A stretch of DNA of 64,000 nt, taken from the NCBI GenBank assembly GCA_964217345.1, contig CAXPJI010000006.1:1-64000 (forward strand), written 5' to 3'. This DNA comes from UBA3478 sp964217345 (lineage in GTDB: Bacteria > Bacteroidota > Bacteroidia > Flavobacteriales > Flavobacteriaceae). Numbering within the stretch: position 1 is the first letter of the stretch; each line of letters starts with the position of its first letter. The notes beneath the pieces were generated by a model. That model was not told the origin of the DNA. It saw nothing but the letters and a program-made list of their open reading frames with translations, and ran no database searches. The position numbers and the translations under genes are program-made. This document shows positions 51,654 through 60,180 of this stretch, piece by piece.

Positions 51654-53191
51654 CAAGATGAAATTACACAATAATTTTCATCATCGGTGAGGTGCTCACC
51701 AGGATTTCTCCAATAACCCGGGCCCTCGATAAATTCATTAGACATTTTAGGTCCCCAAGTACCCGCAGGATACCCATGCATCGGCATATTCTGATTATTC
51801 CAATGCGCAATGATCGGATCTACAAACTCCCATGCCTTCTCAACCTCTTCAGCCCTAGCATAAAGCGTAGCATCACCATTTAAAGCATCTAGTAAAAGGC
51901 GTTCATAAGCCTGCAATACTTTTCGATCTTTAAAACTGTCGTAATAAAAATCCATGTTTACTTGCTGAGCTTTAAATCCATGACCGGGTTGTTTCACACC
52001 GAATTTCAAAAGAATACCCTCATTCGGCTGGATACGAATGACCAAAATATTCTTCTTTGAATGTCCAGCACTATATTGAAATATTTGCTGTTCAGGTCGC
52101 TTAAAATAGATAACAAGTTCTGTAACCGTTGTAGGCATTCGCTTCGCCGTTCTCACGTAAAAGGGAGTACCCTTCCATCGCTCATTATCTACGAAAAATC
52201 GGACAGCCGCATACGTTTCGGTTAGTGATTGTTCAGCAACTCCCTGTTCCTCTCGATAACCTTCAACAAGCGAGCCATTAATTCTTGAAGCCGTGTATTG
52301 GCCTCTAAGGGTATTACGCTCAATGTCTTTACTCGTAAGTAATGGTCGTAATGCTTCGAGAGCCTTTACTTTCTCATTTCTAATATCTTCAGAGCTTTCA
52401 GATTGAGGAGGCTCCATAACGACCAGAGAAACTAATTGTAAAAGATGATTCTGAAACATATCGCGAAGCGCTCCTGTATGATCATAATAACCACCTCTGA
52501 GGGCAACACCATCCGCTTCTGCATTGGTCATCTCAACACGCTCTATGTACTTGGAATTCCATAGAGGCTCAAAAATCGAATTCGAAAATCGGGTTACCAA
52601 AAGGTTTTGGACCGTTTCCTTGCCGAGATAATGATCAATTCTGAAGATTTGCTCCTCATTAAAATATCGATGCAAACCTTCATTGATCGCTTTAGCAGTT
52701 TCTAGACTATATCCAAAGGGCTTTTCAACCACCAATCGTCGAAATGAAGTTGACCCCTTGTGATCATCTAATAATCCCGCTGCCTTTAGTCGCTCAGCGA
52801 TCGATTCATAAAGATTGGGTGGGGTAGAACAATAGAATAAATATCTACCCTCTAGTGAAAAAGTCTTATCTGTTTCAAATACCTTTTTTGCCAAGGCCGC
52901 ATAGTCATCGAGATAGTCCTTTTCTAAGGTGAAGTATAAAAATCGTTCGGCGTAATTATCAAAGCTTACCTTACGAATGTCCTTTGAAAGGTGTTCGTTT
53001 TCGAGAAGCACCTTAGCGGCAAATTCCTCGTTCAAAAAAGGGCTTCTCCCTACCCCAAGTATGCGGGTATTTTGAGAGATTAAATCGCTGTCGAATAGTC
53101 GGATTAATGCCGGAATTAATTTTCTTGAAGTAAGATCACCCGATGCTCCAAATAGAACAATTAATTGAGAATCGGCCTTCGTGAATGACAT
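51653..53191 (-). CDS. zwf: Glucose-6-phosphate 1-dehydrogenase
   Basis: Zwf oxidises glucose-6-phosphate with NADP. The dinucleotide site FGASGDLTSRKLIPAL is at the N-terminus, the substrate signature is RIDHYLGKETVQNLL, and VVEKPFGYSLETAK contains the conserved Lys. The length of 512 residues is normal. It is the first gene of zwf-pgl and is divergent from gnd, so the three oxidative pathway enzymes flank one 91-base intergenic region. Confidence 0.97.
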   Translation of the reverse strand: MSFTKADSQLIVLFGASGDLTSRKLIPALIRLFDSDLISQNTRILGVGRSPFLNEEFAAKVLLENEHLSKDIRKVSFDNYAERFLYFTLEKDYLDDYAALAKKVFETDKTFSLEGRYLFYCSTPPNLYESIAERLKAAGLLDDHKGSTSFRRLVVEKPFGYSLETAKAINEGLHRYFNEEQIFRIDHYLGKETVQNLLVTRFSNSIFEPLWNSKYIERVEMTNAEADGVALRGGYYDHTGALRDMFQNHLLQLVSLVVMEPPQSESSEDIRNEKVKALEALRPLLTSKDIERNTLRGQYTASRINGSLVEGYREEQGVAEQSLTETYAAVRFFVDNERWKGTPFYVRTAKRMPTTVTELVIYFKRPEQQIFQYSAGHSKKNILVIRIQPNEGILLKFGVKQPGHGFKAQQVNMDFYYDSFKDRKVLQAYERLLLDALNGDATLYARAEEVEKAWEFVDPIIAHWNNQNMPMHGYPAGTWGPKMSNEFIEGPGYWRNPGEHLTDDENYCVISS

Positions 53192-53282
53192 AAACGCTTT
53201 TTAATTGGTCAGAATTATTCGATTTTTGCGACAAGGCGAATATACATCCTTAATTTCGTTTTAGAATTTAAAGTGGATAACT

Positions 53283-54677
53283 ATGAATAAATCAAGTTTC
53301 GGTTTAATTGGATTAGGTGTAATGGGACGAAATCTACTGCTCAATGTGGCAGACCATGGATTTCAAGTAAGTGGTTTAGATCTTGACCCGAAACAAGTTA
53401 GTGCCATGAAATCTGAGCGTTTAGAAGATCACCAACTTGAGGCATATACATCCACTGATAATTTTCTTGACAGCCTCACCTCACCTAGAACTATCATGCT
53501 TTTAGTTCCTGCCGGAGCTATTGTTGATCAGGTGATAGAATCATTAATCCCTAAACTCGATAAAGGTGATTTAATCATTGACGGGGGTAATAGTCATTTT
53601 CTTGACACTGAGCGACGAGAGCAGTTGCTAAATAGTAAAGGGCTACTATTTTTAGGAACGGGGGTGTCTGGTGGTGCTCAAGGAGCAAGGAAGGGGCCGA
53701 GTATCATGCCGGGAGGTGATCTTGAAGCCTACCAAAGGGTGGCTCCCATTTTCGAAGCAATCACAGCAAAATACCAGGGAGAACCCTGCGTTTCTTATGT
53801 CGGACGCTCAGGTGCAGGTAACTACGTAAAAATGGTTCATAATGGTATTGAGTATGCCATCATGCAGAGCATTGCAGAAGTCTACGCACTTTTCAGATCT
53901 TATGGATTCTCTAACGCAGAAGTAAAGACGGCATTTGATAGCTATCAAAAAGGAAGATTATCTTCTTTCTTAATCGAAATAACTGCAGCTATTCTAGGAA
54001 CCAAAGACCCTGAAGGAAAGGGAGAACTCGTCGACAATATCCTAGACAAGGCAAAACAAAAGGGTACAGGTAAATGGACCTCTCAAAACGCCATGGATCT
54101 AGGAATCGCCATCCCTAGCATTGATATGGCCGTTAGTCAACGCGCCTTGTCAGCCTTAAAAGAATTACGAGTACAACTATCAGGTAGTAAGCCTCATCTG
54201 GAAAAGATTGATTTTAATACACTGGTTCAACATGCAGAAAAGGCATTATACGCAAGCTTCGCCATCGCATATGCTCAAGGATTGCAACAAATTAGTGAAG
54301 CCTCTAAGGTTTATGATTATCAAATCGACCTAGTGAGTGTTATTAAGCTTTGGCGCGGAGGTTGTATTATTCAATCGAGAATGTTGGGTGATTTGGCAAG
54401 CAGTTTTGAAAATGAGTCTATCATGCATTTGTTTGAGTCTTCACATTTCAAACCAGCCTTATCCCAAGCCGTTGAAGGGTTAAGAGAACTCGTTTTATCT
54501 GGCGTGAAATATGCCTTACCTATCGGAACACTTTCAAGTAGTTTAAGTTACTATGACACGCTACACTGTTCAGATCTGCCGGTAAATATGGTGCAAGCGC
54601 AAAGAGATTTCTTTGGGTCACACACCTATGAAAGAAAAGACCAGCCGGGGATTTTTCACCACGACTGGCCTCTTTAA
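53283..54677 (+). CDS. gnd: 6-phosphogluconate dehydrogenase, decarboxylating
   Basis: Gnd produces ribulose-5-phosphate, CO2 and NADPH. The Rossmann motif GLIGLGVMGRNLLLNVADHGF and LIIDGGNSHFLDTERR are followed by VSGGAQGARKGPSIMPGG and KMVHNGIEYAIMQSIAE with the catalytic Lys. The C-terminal helical domain ends at residue 464, slightly shorter than E. coli Gnd. A TAATTTCG element upstream is one base from the promoter consensus. It is divergent from zwf. Confidence 0.96.
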   Translation: MNKSSFGLIGLGVMGRNLLLNVADHGFQVSGLDLDPKQVSAMKSERLEDHQLEAYTSTDNFLDSLTSPRTIMLLVPAGAIVDQVIESLIPKLDKGDLIIDGGNSHFLDTERREQLLNSKGLLFLGTGVSGGAQGARKGPSIMPGGDLEAYQRVAPIFEAITAKYQGEPCVSYVGRSGAGNYVKMVHNGIEYAIMQSIAEVYALFRSYGFSNAEVKTAFDSYQKGRLSSFLIEITAAILGTKDPEGKGELVDNILDKAKQKGTGKWTSQNAMDLGIAIPSIDMAVSQRALSALKELRVQLSGSKPHLEKIDFNTLVQHAEKALYASFAIAYAQGLQQISEASKVYDYQIDLVSVIKLWRGGCIIQSRMLGDLASSFENESIMHLFESSHFKPALSQAVEGLRELVLSGVKYALPIGTLSSSLSYYDTLHCSDLPVNMVQAQRDFFGSHTYERKDQPGIFHHDWPL

Positions 54678-54697
54678 AATTATTCTAGAAAAAATTC

Positions 54698-57550
54698 TTA
54701 CTTCGATAGATACATTTTTCTACGCGTGTACAAGTCGTAGAAAGCGTCATCTTTAAGATCATCAATAAACAAGATACTCTCTCCTGTACTTTTCATTTCA
54801 GGACCCAAATTCTTGTTGACATTTGGGAATTTATTGAACGAGAATACGGGCTGCTTGATCGCGTAACCGTTTAGTTGAGGATTAAAATTAAAATCACTGA
54901 TCTTCTTTTCACCTAGCATCACTTTGGTCGCATAGTTAACATAGGGCTCTCCATATGCTTTTGAAATGAAAGGAACCGTTCTAGAAGCACGTGGATTCGC
55001 TTCGATGATGTATACCGTATCATCTTTAACAGCGAATTGAATATTGATTAATCCTACGGTATTAAGCGCTAAAGCAATCTTTCGTGTATGATCCTTAATC
55101 TGCTGCATTACGAACTCGCCTAGATTGAACGGTGGTAATGTAGCATTCGAGTCTCCTGAATGAATTCCACAAGGTTCAATATGCTCCATAATACCGATAA
55201 TGTAGACATCTTCACCATCGCAAATAGCATCCGCCTCAGCCTCAATAGCTCCATCTAAATAATGATCTAAAAGCAGCTTATTATTTGGAATACTACGAAG
55301 TAAATCAACCACATGAGCCTCTAATTCTTTTTTATTGATCACAATCTTCATTCCCTGCCCTCCAAGTACATATGAAGGTCGTACTAGAAGTGGAAATCCT
55401 AACTCATCCGCAAGCTGTAAAGCCTCTTCTGCATTTTCAGCCACACCAAACTTAGGGTAAGGAATGTTATTGTCTTTTAGAAGTGTAGAGAAACTACCAC
55501 GGTCTTCTGCCAAATCAAGAGCAGAGAAACTTGTCCCAATAATCTTAACGCCATATCGCTCTAATTTTTCTGCTAGTTTCAATGCCGTTTGACCTCCTAA
55601 CTGAACGATGACACCTTCGGGCTTCTCGTGCTTGATAATGTCATAGATGTGTTCCCAAAAAATAGGCTCGAAATATAATTTATCTGCTGTATCAAAATCG
55701 GTTGAAACCGTCTCTGGATTACAGTTAATCATGATCGTCTCATAATCACACTCAGCAGCGGCTAAGACTCCGTGAACACAACAATAGTCAAATTCAATTC
55801 CTTGACCAATACGGTTCGGACCCGATCCTAAAACAACTACTTTCTTGCGGTCGGTCACTACAGATTCATTAGAAACATAAGTTTCTCCGTCAGCGTTTCT
55901 AAGACTTGCCTCGAAGGTCGAGTAATAGTAGGGAGTTTGAGCTTCAAACTCAGCAGCACAGGTATCTACCAGTTTATATACACGTTTCACTCCAAGGTCT
56001 TCACGCTTTTGGTAAACTTGGCTTTCAAGGCAATCAAGCATATGAGCAATCTGTCGATCTGCAAACCCTTTTTGTTTTGCCTCAAGAAGTAAGTCGCGAT
56101 TAAGGGTGTCTATGGTGTGTTTAGAGATTTCTTTTTCTAGAAGATAGAGTTCCTCGTATTGACGTAAAAACCAGCGGTCAATTTTAGTAATCTCGTGAAT
56201 TCGTTCTAACGGAATACCTAGTTGAATCGCATCGTAAATGACGAAAACACGGTCCCAACTAGCTACCGTAAGTTTCTGTATAATTTCATCGTAGTTCGTA
56301 TACCCTTTACCATCAGCACCTAGGCCGTTGCGCTTGATCTCAAGCGACTGGGTAGCTTTGTGTAATGCTTCTTGAAAGCTTCTTCCGATACCCATTACCT
56401 CTCCTACCGATTTCATTTGAAGTCCTAGAGATCGGTCAGCACCTTCGAATTTATCAAAGTTCCATCTCGGAATTTTTACGATAACGTAATCCAATGTTGG
56501 TTCGAATAAGGCTGAAGTGGTACCCGTAATCTGATTCTGTAATTCATCAAGCGTATAACCAATAGCCAATTTCGTAGCAATTTTTGCAATTGGGTATCCT
56601 GTGGCTTTAGAAGCTAGCGCTGAAGATCTAGAAACACGAGGGTTAATCTCAATGGCTATAATATCCTCTGCCTCGTCAGGGCTCACCGCGAATTGAACGT
56701 TACAACCTCCTGCAAAGTCTCCGATGTTTCTCATCATCTTGATAGCCATGTCACGCATACGTTGGAAAGTGCGATCAGACAGCGTCATTGCTGGAGCAAC
56801 GGTAATAGAATCACCAGTGTGGATTCCCATCGGATCCATATTCTCGATCGTACAGATAATAACCACATTGTCGTTCTTATCTCTTAGAAGTTCTAATTCA
56901 TATTCTTTCCATCCAATGAGTGCCTTATCAATCATTACTTCATGAATCGGAGAAATCTCAAGTCCATAACTCAACTGCTTATCGAATTTCTCTGGATCAT
57001 AAATAATCGAAGCTCCGGCACCACCAAGCGTAAAAGAAGCCCTAACACAAAGCGGAAATCCAAATTCTTGAGCGATCTCTTTACCTTTTAGAAATGAGTT
57101 TGCTGAAGCTTGTGGAGGCATTCCTATATCGATCTTTTGCATCAAATCGCGAAATTTCTCACGATCTTCAGTAATCTGAATAGCATCAATATCAACACCA
57201 ATAATCTCTACTCCGAAGTCTTTCCAAATACCTTTCTCGTCTGCCTCAATACATAAGTTCAGTGCGGTTTGCCCTCCCATAGTAGGCAAAACAGCATCAA
57301 TATTTGGATGCGCTTTGAGGATCTCAATAATTGATTTGGTATTCAGTGGTTTTAAATAGACATGATCGGCCATTGAAGGATCAGTCATAATAGTGGCAGG
57401 ATTCGAATTGATAAGGATCGTTTCGATTCCATCCTCTCGAAGTGAACGAAGAGATTGTGAACCAGAATAATCAAATTCACAGGCTTGACCGATTACAATT
57501 GGCCCAGAACCAATAATTAAAATTGAGTTGAGATCTTGTCTTTTTGGCAT
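54698..57550 (-). CDS. carB: Carbamoyl-phosphate synthase large subunit, short form
   Basis: CarB makes carbamoyl phosphate for arginine and pyrimidines. Two ATP-grasp halves are clear: IIGSGPIVIGQACEFDYSG and VLGSGPNRIGQGIEFDYCC; FPLCVRASFTLGGAGASI and FPLLVRPSYVLGGQGMKIV; EINPRVSRSSALASKATGYP and EANPRASRTVPFISKAYG. The length is 950 residues against about 1070 in E. coli, because the C-terminal MGS-like allosteric domain that binds UMP and ornithine is missing; the frame ends cleanly at FIDDLKDDAFYDLYTRRKMYLSK. The same short form occurs in other Flavobacteriia. The small subunit carA is not in the window. Confidence 0.95.
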   Translation of the reverse strand: MPKRQDLNSILIIGSGPIVIGQACEFDYSGSQSLRSLREDGIETILINSNPATIMTDPSMADHVYLKPLNTKSIIEILKAHPNIDAVLPTMGGQTALNLCIEADEKGIWKDFGVEIIGVDIDAIQITEDREKFRDLMQKIDIGMPPQASANSFLKGKEIAQEFGFPLCVRASFTLGGAGASIIYDPEKFDKQLSYGLEISPIHEVMIDKALIGWKEYELELLRDKNDNVVIICTIENMDPMGIHTGDSITVAPAMTLSDRTFQRMRDMAIKMMRNIGDFAGGCNVQFAVSPDEAEDIIAIEINPRVSRSSALASKATGYPIAKIATKLAIGYTLDELQNQITGTTSALFEPTLDYVIVKIPRWNFDKFEGADRSLGLQMKSVGEVMGIGRSFQEALHKATQSLEIKRNGLGADGKGYTNYDEIIQKLTVASWDRVFVIYDAIQLGIPLERIHEITKIDRWFLRQYEELYLLEKEISKHTIDTLNRDLLLEAKQKGFADRQIAHMLDCLESQVYQKREDLGVKRVYKLVDTCAAEFEAQTPYYYSTFEASLRNADGETYVSNESVVTDRKKVVVLGSGPNRIGQGIEFDYCCVHGVLAAAECDYETIMINCNPETVSTDFDTADKLYFEPIFWEHIYDIIKHEKPEGVIVQLGGQTALKLAEKLERYGVKIIGTSFSALDLAEDRGSFSTLLKDNNIPYPKFGVAENAEEALQLADELGFPLLVRPSYVLGGQGMKIVINKKELEAHVVDLLRSIPNNKLLLDHYLDGAIEAEADAICDGEDVYIIGIMEHIEPCGIHSGDSNATLPPFNLGEFVMQQIKDHTRKIALALNTVGLINIQFAVKDDTVYIIEANPRASRTVPFISKAYGEPYVNYATKVMLGEKKISDFNFNPQLNGYAIKQPVFSFNKFPNVNKNLGPEMKSTGESILFIDDLKDDAFYDLYTRRKMYLSK

Positions 57551-57581
57551 TTTTCGTGGTGACTTTCGTTAATTATATTTC

Positions 57582-57612
57582 AAAAAAAAGGTGTTACCCA
57601 AAAGTAACACCT
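57582..57612 (-). terminator. Rho-independent terminator after rpmH, with embedded promoter-like sequence
   Basis: AGGTGTTAC (57589-57597) and GTAACACCT (57604-57612) form a 9-bp stem with a 6-base loop, followed by a run of T on the minus strand. The loop and one arm contain TACTTTTGG (minus 57598-57606), which fits TAnnTTTG and may be the carB promoter. Confidence 0.85.
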
Positions 57613-57643
57613 AATTAATTATTTGTAAATCAGCAGTTCGTCA

Positions 57644-57802
57644 TTACTTCTTGTGACGAGGCTCTGATGATACAGTAAGTTTCTTACGTCCCTTAGCACG
57701 GCGACTAGCAAGAACTTTACGCCCATTGGCAGAAGCCATACGCTCTCTAAATCCATGTTTGTTTCTTCTCTTGCGCTTTGAGGGTTGAAATGTTCTTTTC
57801 AT
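57644..57802 (-). CDS. rpmH: 50S ribosomal protein L34
   Basis: This 52-residue basic protein (positions 57644-57802, minus strand) is L34: it starts MKRTFQPSKRKRRNKHGFRE, has RMASANGRKVLASRRAKGRKKL and ends EPRHKK. It is too short to be listed by many gene finders. It has its own promoter 40 bases upstream and its own terminator. carB follows. The usual rnpA neighbour is absent here. Confidence 0.97.
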   Translation of the reverse strand: MKRTFQPSKRKRRNKHGFRERMASANGRKVLASRRAKGRKKLTVSSEPRHKK

Positions 57803-57841
57803 TGCGTTGGTGCTTAATGTTTCAGCTTAAAAATATTGGGT

Positions 57842-57850
57842 GCAAATATA
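57842..57850 (-). promoter_or_regulatory. -7 element of rpmH
   Basis: Minus strand TATATTTGC is a perfect match, 39 bases before the rpmH ATG at 57802. Confidence 0.62.
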
Positions 57851-57900
57851 AGGATATTTTTAAATCATAAAACTAAAAATTTAAAAGCTATTTAAATCCT

Positions 57901-57909
57901 TAAATTTGC
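57901..57909 (+). promoter_or_regulatory. -7 element of the 57932 gene
   Basis: TAAATTTGC matches the consensus and ends 22 bases before the ATG. It lies close to and divergent from the rpmH promoter. Confidence 0.58.
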
Positions 57910-57931
57910 CTCACCAAATATAATAGACATC

Positions 57932-58447
57932 ATGATTCACAAAAATATCAAACTCATTTTATCTGGAGCTTCGTTAGGATACGGTATCTATCAATTTATT
58001 GAAGGCAACATTGGCAATGGGATCTTTTTTACACTTTTAGCAGTTCTTGTCTTATTCTTTTACTTCAGAAACGAATTGATCCTTTGGTCTTTTCTAAAAA
58101 TGCGTAAACAGGACTTAGAAGGAACTGAAAAGATTTTGAACAAAATTAAACATCCGAATCGAGCACTTATTCAAAAGCAACAAGGATACTATCACTATCT
58201 TTTTGGTATTATTTATGCTCAAAAAAATTTAGGAACATCAGAAAAGCACTTTAAGCAAGCCATTAAATTAGGTTTGAGTATGGACCATGACTTAGCTATG
58301 GCAAAGATGAGTCTAGCAGGAATCGCTATGCAGAAACGCCGAAAAAGAGAAGCGCAATCCCTACTCGCAGAAGCTAAAAAATTGGATAAGAATCAGATGC
58401 TCGGAGACCAATTGAAGCTGATGCAACAGCAATTGAAAAAAATCTAA
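57932..58447 (+). CDS. Membrane protein with TPR-like repeats
   Basis: This 171-residue protein has two hydrophobic helices near the N-terminus (IKLILSGASLGYGIYQF and GIFFTLLAVLVLFFYF). Its cytosolic C-terminal part has TPR-like helices (GTEKILNKIKHPNRALIQKQQGYYHYLFGIIYAQ, SEKHFKQAIKLGLSMDHDLAMAKMSLAGIAMQ, REAQSLLAEAKKLD). It is probably a scaffold protein of unknown function. It has its own promoter and no obvious partner. Confidence 0.68.
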   Translation: MIHKNIKLILSGASLGYGIYQFIEGNIGNGIFFTLLAVLVLFFYFRNELILWSFLKMRKQDLEGTEKILNKIKHPNRALIQKQQGYYHYLFGIIYAQKNLGTSEKHFKQAIKLGLSMDHDLAMAKMSLAGIAMQKRRKREAQSLLAEAKKLDKNQMLGDQLKLMQQQLKKI

Positions 58448-58491
58448 CCCTAGGTTAATTCGATACCTGATTTCGAAAGAGACTCATAACC

Positions 58492-58545
58492 AGACGATTG
58501 GTTCTATTTTAACAAAAAGATGTATCTTTAGGGGACTAATCGTCT
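58492..58545. repeat. 8-bp inverted repeat upstream of the 58550 gene
   Basis: AGACGATT (58492-58499) and AATCGTCT (58538-58545) flank 38 bases that include a promoter-like TATCTTTA (58522-58529). The right arm ends 4 bases before the ATG. It could be an operator or chance. Confidence 0.3.
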
Positions 58546-58549
58546 AACC

Positions 58550-58846
58550 ATGATTGACTTCGAAATTAAGGATAATGCTTTTTTACGACAATTCGAAGCT
58601 TGCGTAGAGGGCGAAATGGTTAAAATCGAATACGCAGCTCAAGAAAGAAAGATTTTTCTAACTAAACTTATCGTACCTGATTCATTGAATAATAGTTCCT
58701 TCAAGGAAGCTTTTTTAACCAAAGTCTTGGATCATATCGGTGAGAGTAAACTTAAGGTTATGCCTACCTGCCCTGAGGTTGCTTCATTTTTAAAGCGAAA
58801 CAAGTTTAAGTATCAGGGGATGCTCCCTGTTGGCATTCGAATTTAA
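58550..58846 (+). CDS. Small GNAT-like (YjdJ-type) N-acetyltransferase
   Basis: This 98-residue protein matches short single-domain acetyltransferases of the GCN5-related YjdJ type: DFEIKDNAFLRQFEACVEGEMVKIEYAAQERKIFLTKLIVP at the start, then SSFKEAFLTKVLDHIGESKLKVMPTCPEVASFLKRN. The substrate is not known. It is preceded by a promoter-like sequence and an 8-bp inverted repeat. The 3' end overlaps convergent mtaB by 4 bases. Confidence 0.72.
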   Translation: MIDFEIKDNAFLRQFEACVEGEMVKIEYAAQERKIFLTKLIVPDSLNNSSFKEAFLTKVLDHIGESKLKVMPTCPEVASFLKRNKFKYQGMLPVGIRI

Positions 58847-60180
58847 TCTTCTATTCGCTCAATTCTGAATCGAGCGAATCCTTCGTCATCAATTTCGATG
58901 ATTTCGCCATAACACACCTTATTCGCCAATTCAGGGTTCCATGGATATCGTACTCGTAGATAGTTTTCAGTAAAACCTTCTAGATACCCTTTTTGAATAT
59001 CCTTTTCAAAAAGAACTTGCTTGAATTTGCCTGCTTGCGAATTATAAAATTCTCTGCGCTTTCGTGCCGATAATGCTCTGAGCATTTTTGATCGCTTCTT
59101 TCGAACCGATATCTCTACAACCCCTTCCATGTTAGCTGCCAAGGTATTTTCTCTTTCAGAATAGGTGAATACATGCAGATACGAAATATCTAAATCAGCT
59201 AAATAGCGATAGGTTTCCAAAAACCGTTCTTCAGTTTCACCAGGAAAACCAACAATGACATCCACACCGATACACGCATCGGGAAGTTGTTGCCTTATTT
59301 GATTTACACGGTCCGTATATAGACTCGTCAAATAACGTCGACGCATTAATTTTAGAATCTGATCTGAACCGCTTTGTAAGGGTATATGAAAGTGAGGAAC
59401 AAAGTTTTTGCTCTTCGAGACAAATGCTATGGTATCGTTACTGAGCAGATTCGGTTCGATCGATGAAATTCGTAATCGTGCGATACCCTCCACCTCATCT
59501 AAGGCTTGAATCAGTTCTAAAAAAGTATGCTCATGTCGTTTATTCCCAAACTCCCCTTTACCATAATCACCAATATTTACACCGGTAAGTACAATTTCTT
59601 TAATGTCCTGAGCCGCAATCTCACGCGCATTGTTGATCACATTTTCTAGAGTGTCACTTCTGGAGATTCCTCTTGCCATAGGTATAGTACAATAGGTACA
59701 CGGATAATCGCATCCATCCTGAACCTTCAAGAAGGCACGGGTTCGCTCAGAAGTTGCATAACTCCCTACATAGAAGTCAGTCTCATCAATTTCACAAGCA
59801 TGAATAACAGCAGAATCTTTAGGTTGGTCTTGGAGTAAATCATTCAGAAATGCGGGTAATTCAAATTTTTCCTTAGCTCCGAGTACCATATCTACTCCAT
59901 CAACCGCAGCTAACTCTTGAGGTTTTAATTGAGCGTAACAACCCACGGCAATAATTAGCGCCTCTGGGTTGGTTTTATGCGCTTGTCTGGCAATAGATTT
60001 AAACTTCTTGTCCGCGTTTTCTGTAACCGAACAGGTATTGATCACATAAACATCTGCCTTATCTTCAAAAGAAGTCTTTTCATACCCTTCCTTTTCTAAG
60101 GAACGTGCAAGTGTTGAAGTCTCTGAAAAGTTCAACTTACACCCCAGTGTATAAAACGCAGCTTTACCCCTACTTTCCAC
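58843..60180 (-). CDS. mtaB: tRNA t6A37 methylthiotransferase MtaB
   Basis: MtaB adds a methylthio group at C2 of t6A37 in tRNA. The N-terminal UPF0004 domain has three cysteines (YTLGCKLN, VINTCSVTENAD, AVGCYAQ) and the radical SAM domain has CDYPCTYCTIPMARG, followed by a TRAM-like C-terminus. The length is 445 residues. The start is GTG at 60180, overlapping the stop of the upstream GlmU-like gene by one base (TAGTG). miaA, acting at the same tRNA position, is at 1378. Confidence 0.94.
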   Translation of the reverse strand: MESRGKAAFYTLGCKLNFSETSTLARSLEKEGYEKTSFEDKADVYVINTCSVTENADKKFKSIARQAHKTNPEALIIAVGCYAQLKPQELAAVDGVDMVLGAKEKFELPAFLNDLLQDQPKDSAVIHACEIDETDFYVGSYATSERTRAFLKVQDGCDYPCTYCTIPMARGISRSDTLENVINNAREIAAQDIKEIVLTGVNIGDYGKGEFGNKRHEHTFLELIQALDEVEGIARLRISSIEPNLLSNDTIAFVSKSKNFVPHFHIPLQSGSDQILKLMRRRYLTSLYTDRVNQIRQQLPDACIGVDVIVGFPGETEERFLETYRYLADLDISYLHVFTYSERENTLAANMEGVVEISVRKKRSKMLRALSARKRREFYNSQAGKFKQVLFEKDIQKGYLEGFTENYLRVRYPWNPELANKVCYGEIIEIDDEGFARFRIERIED

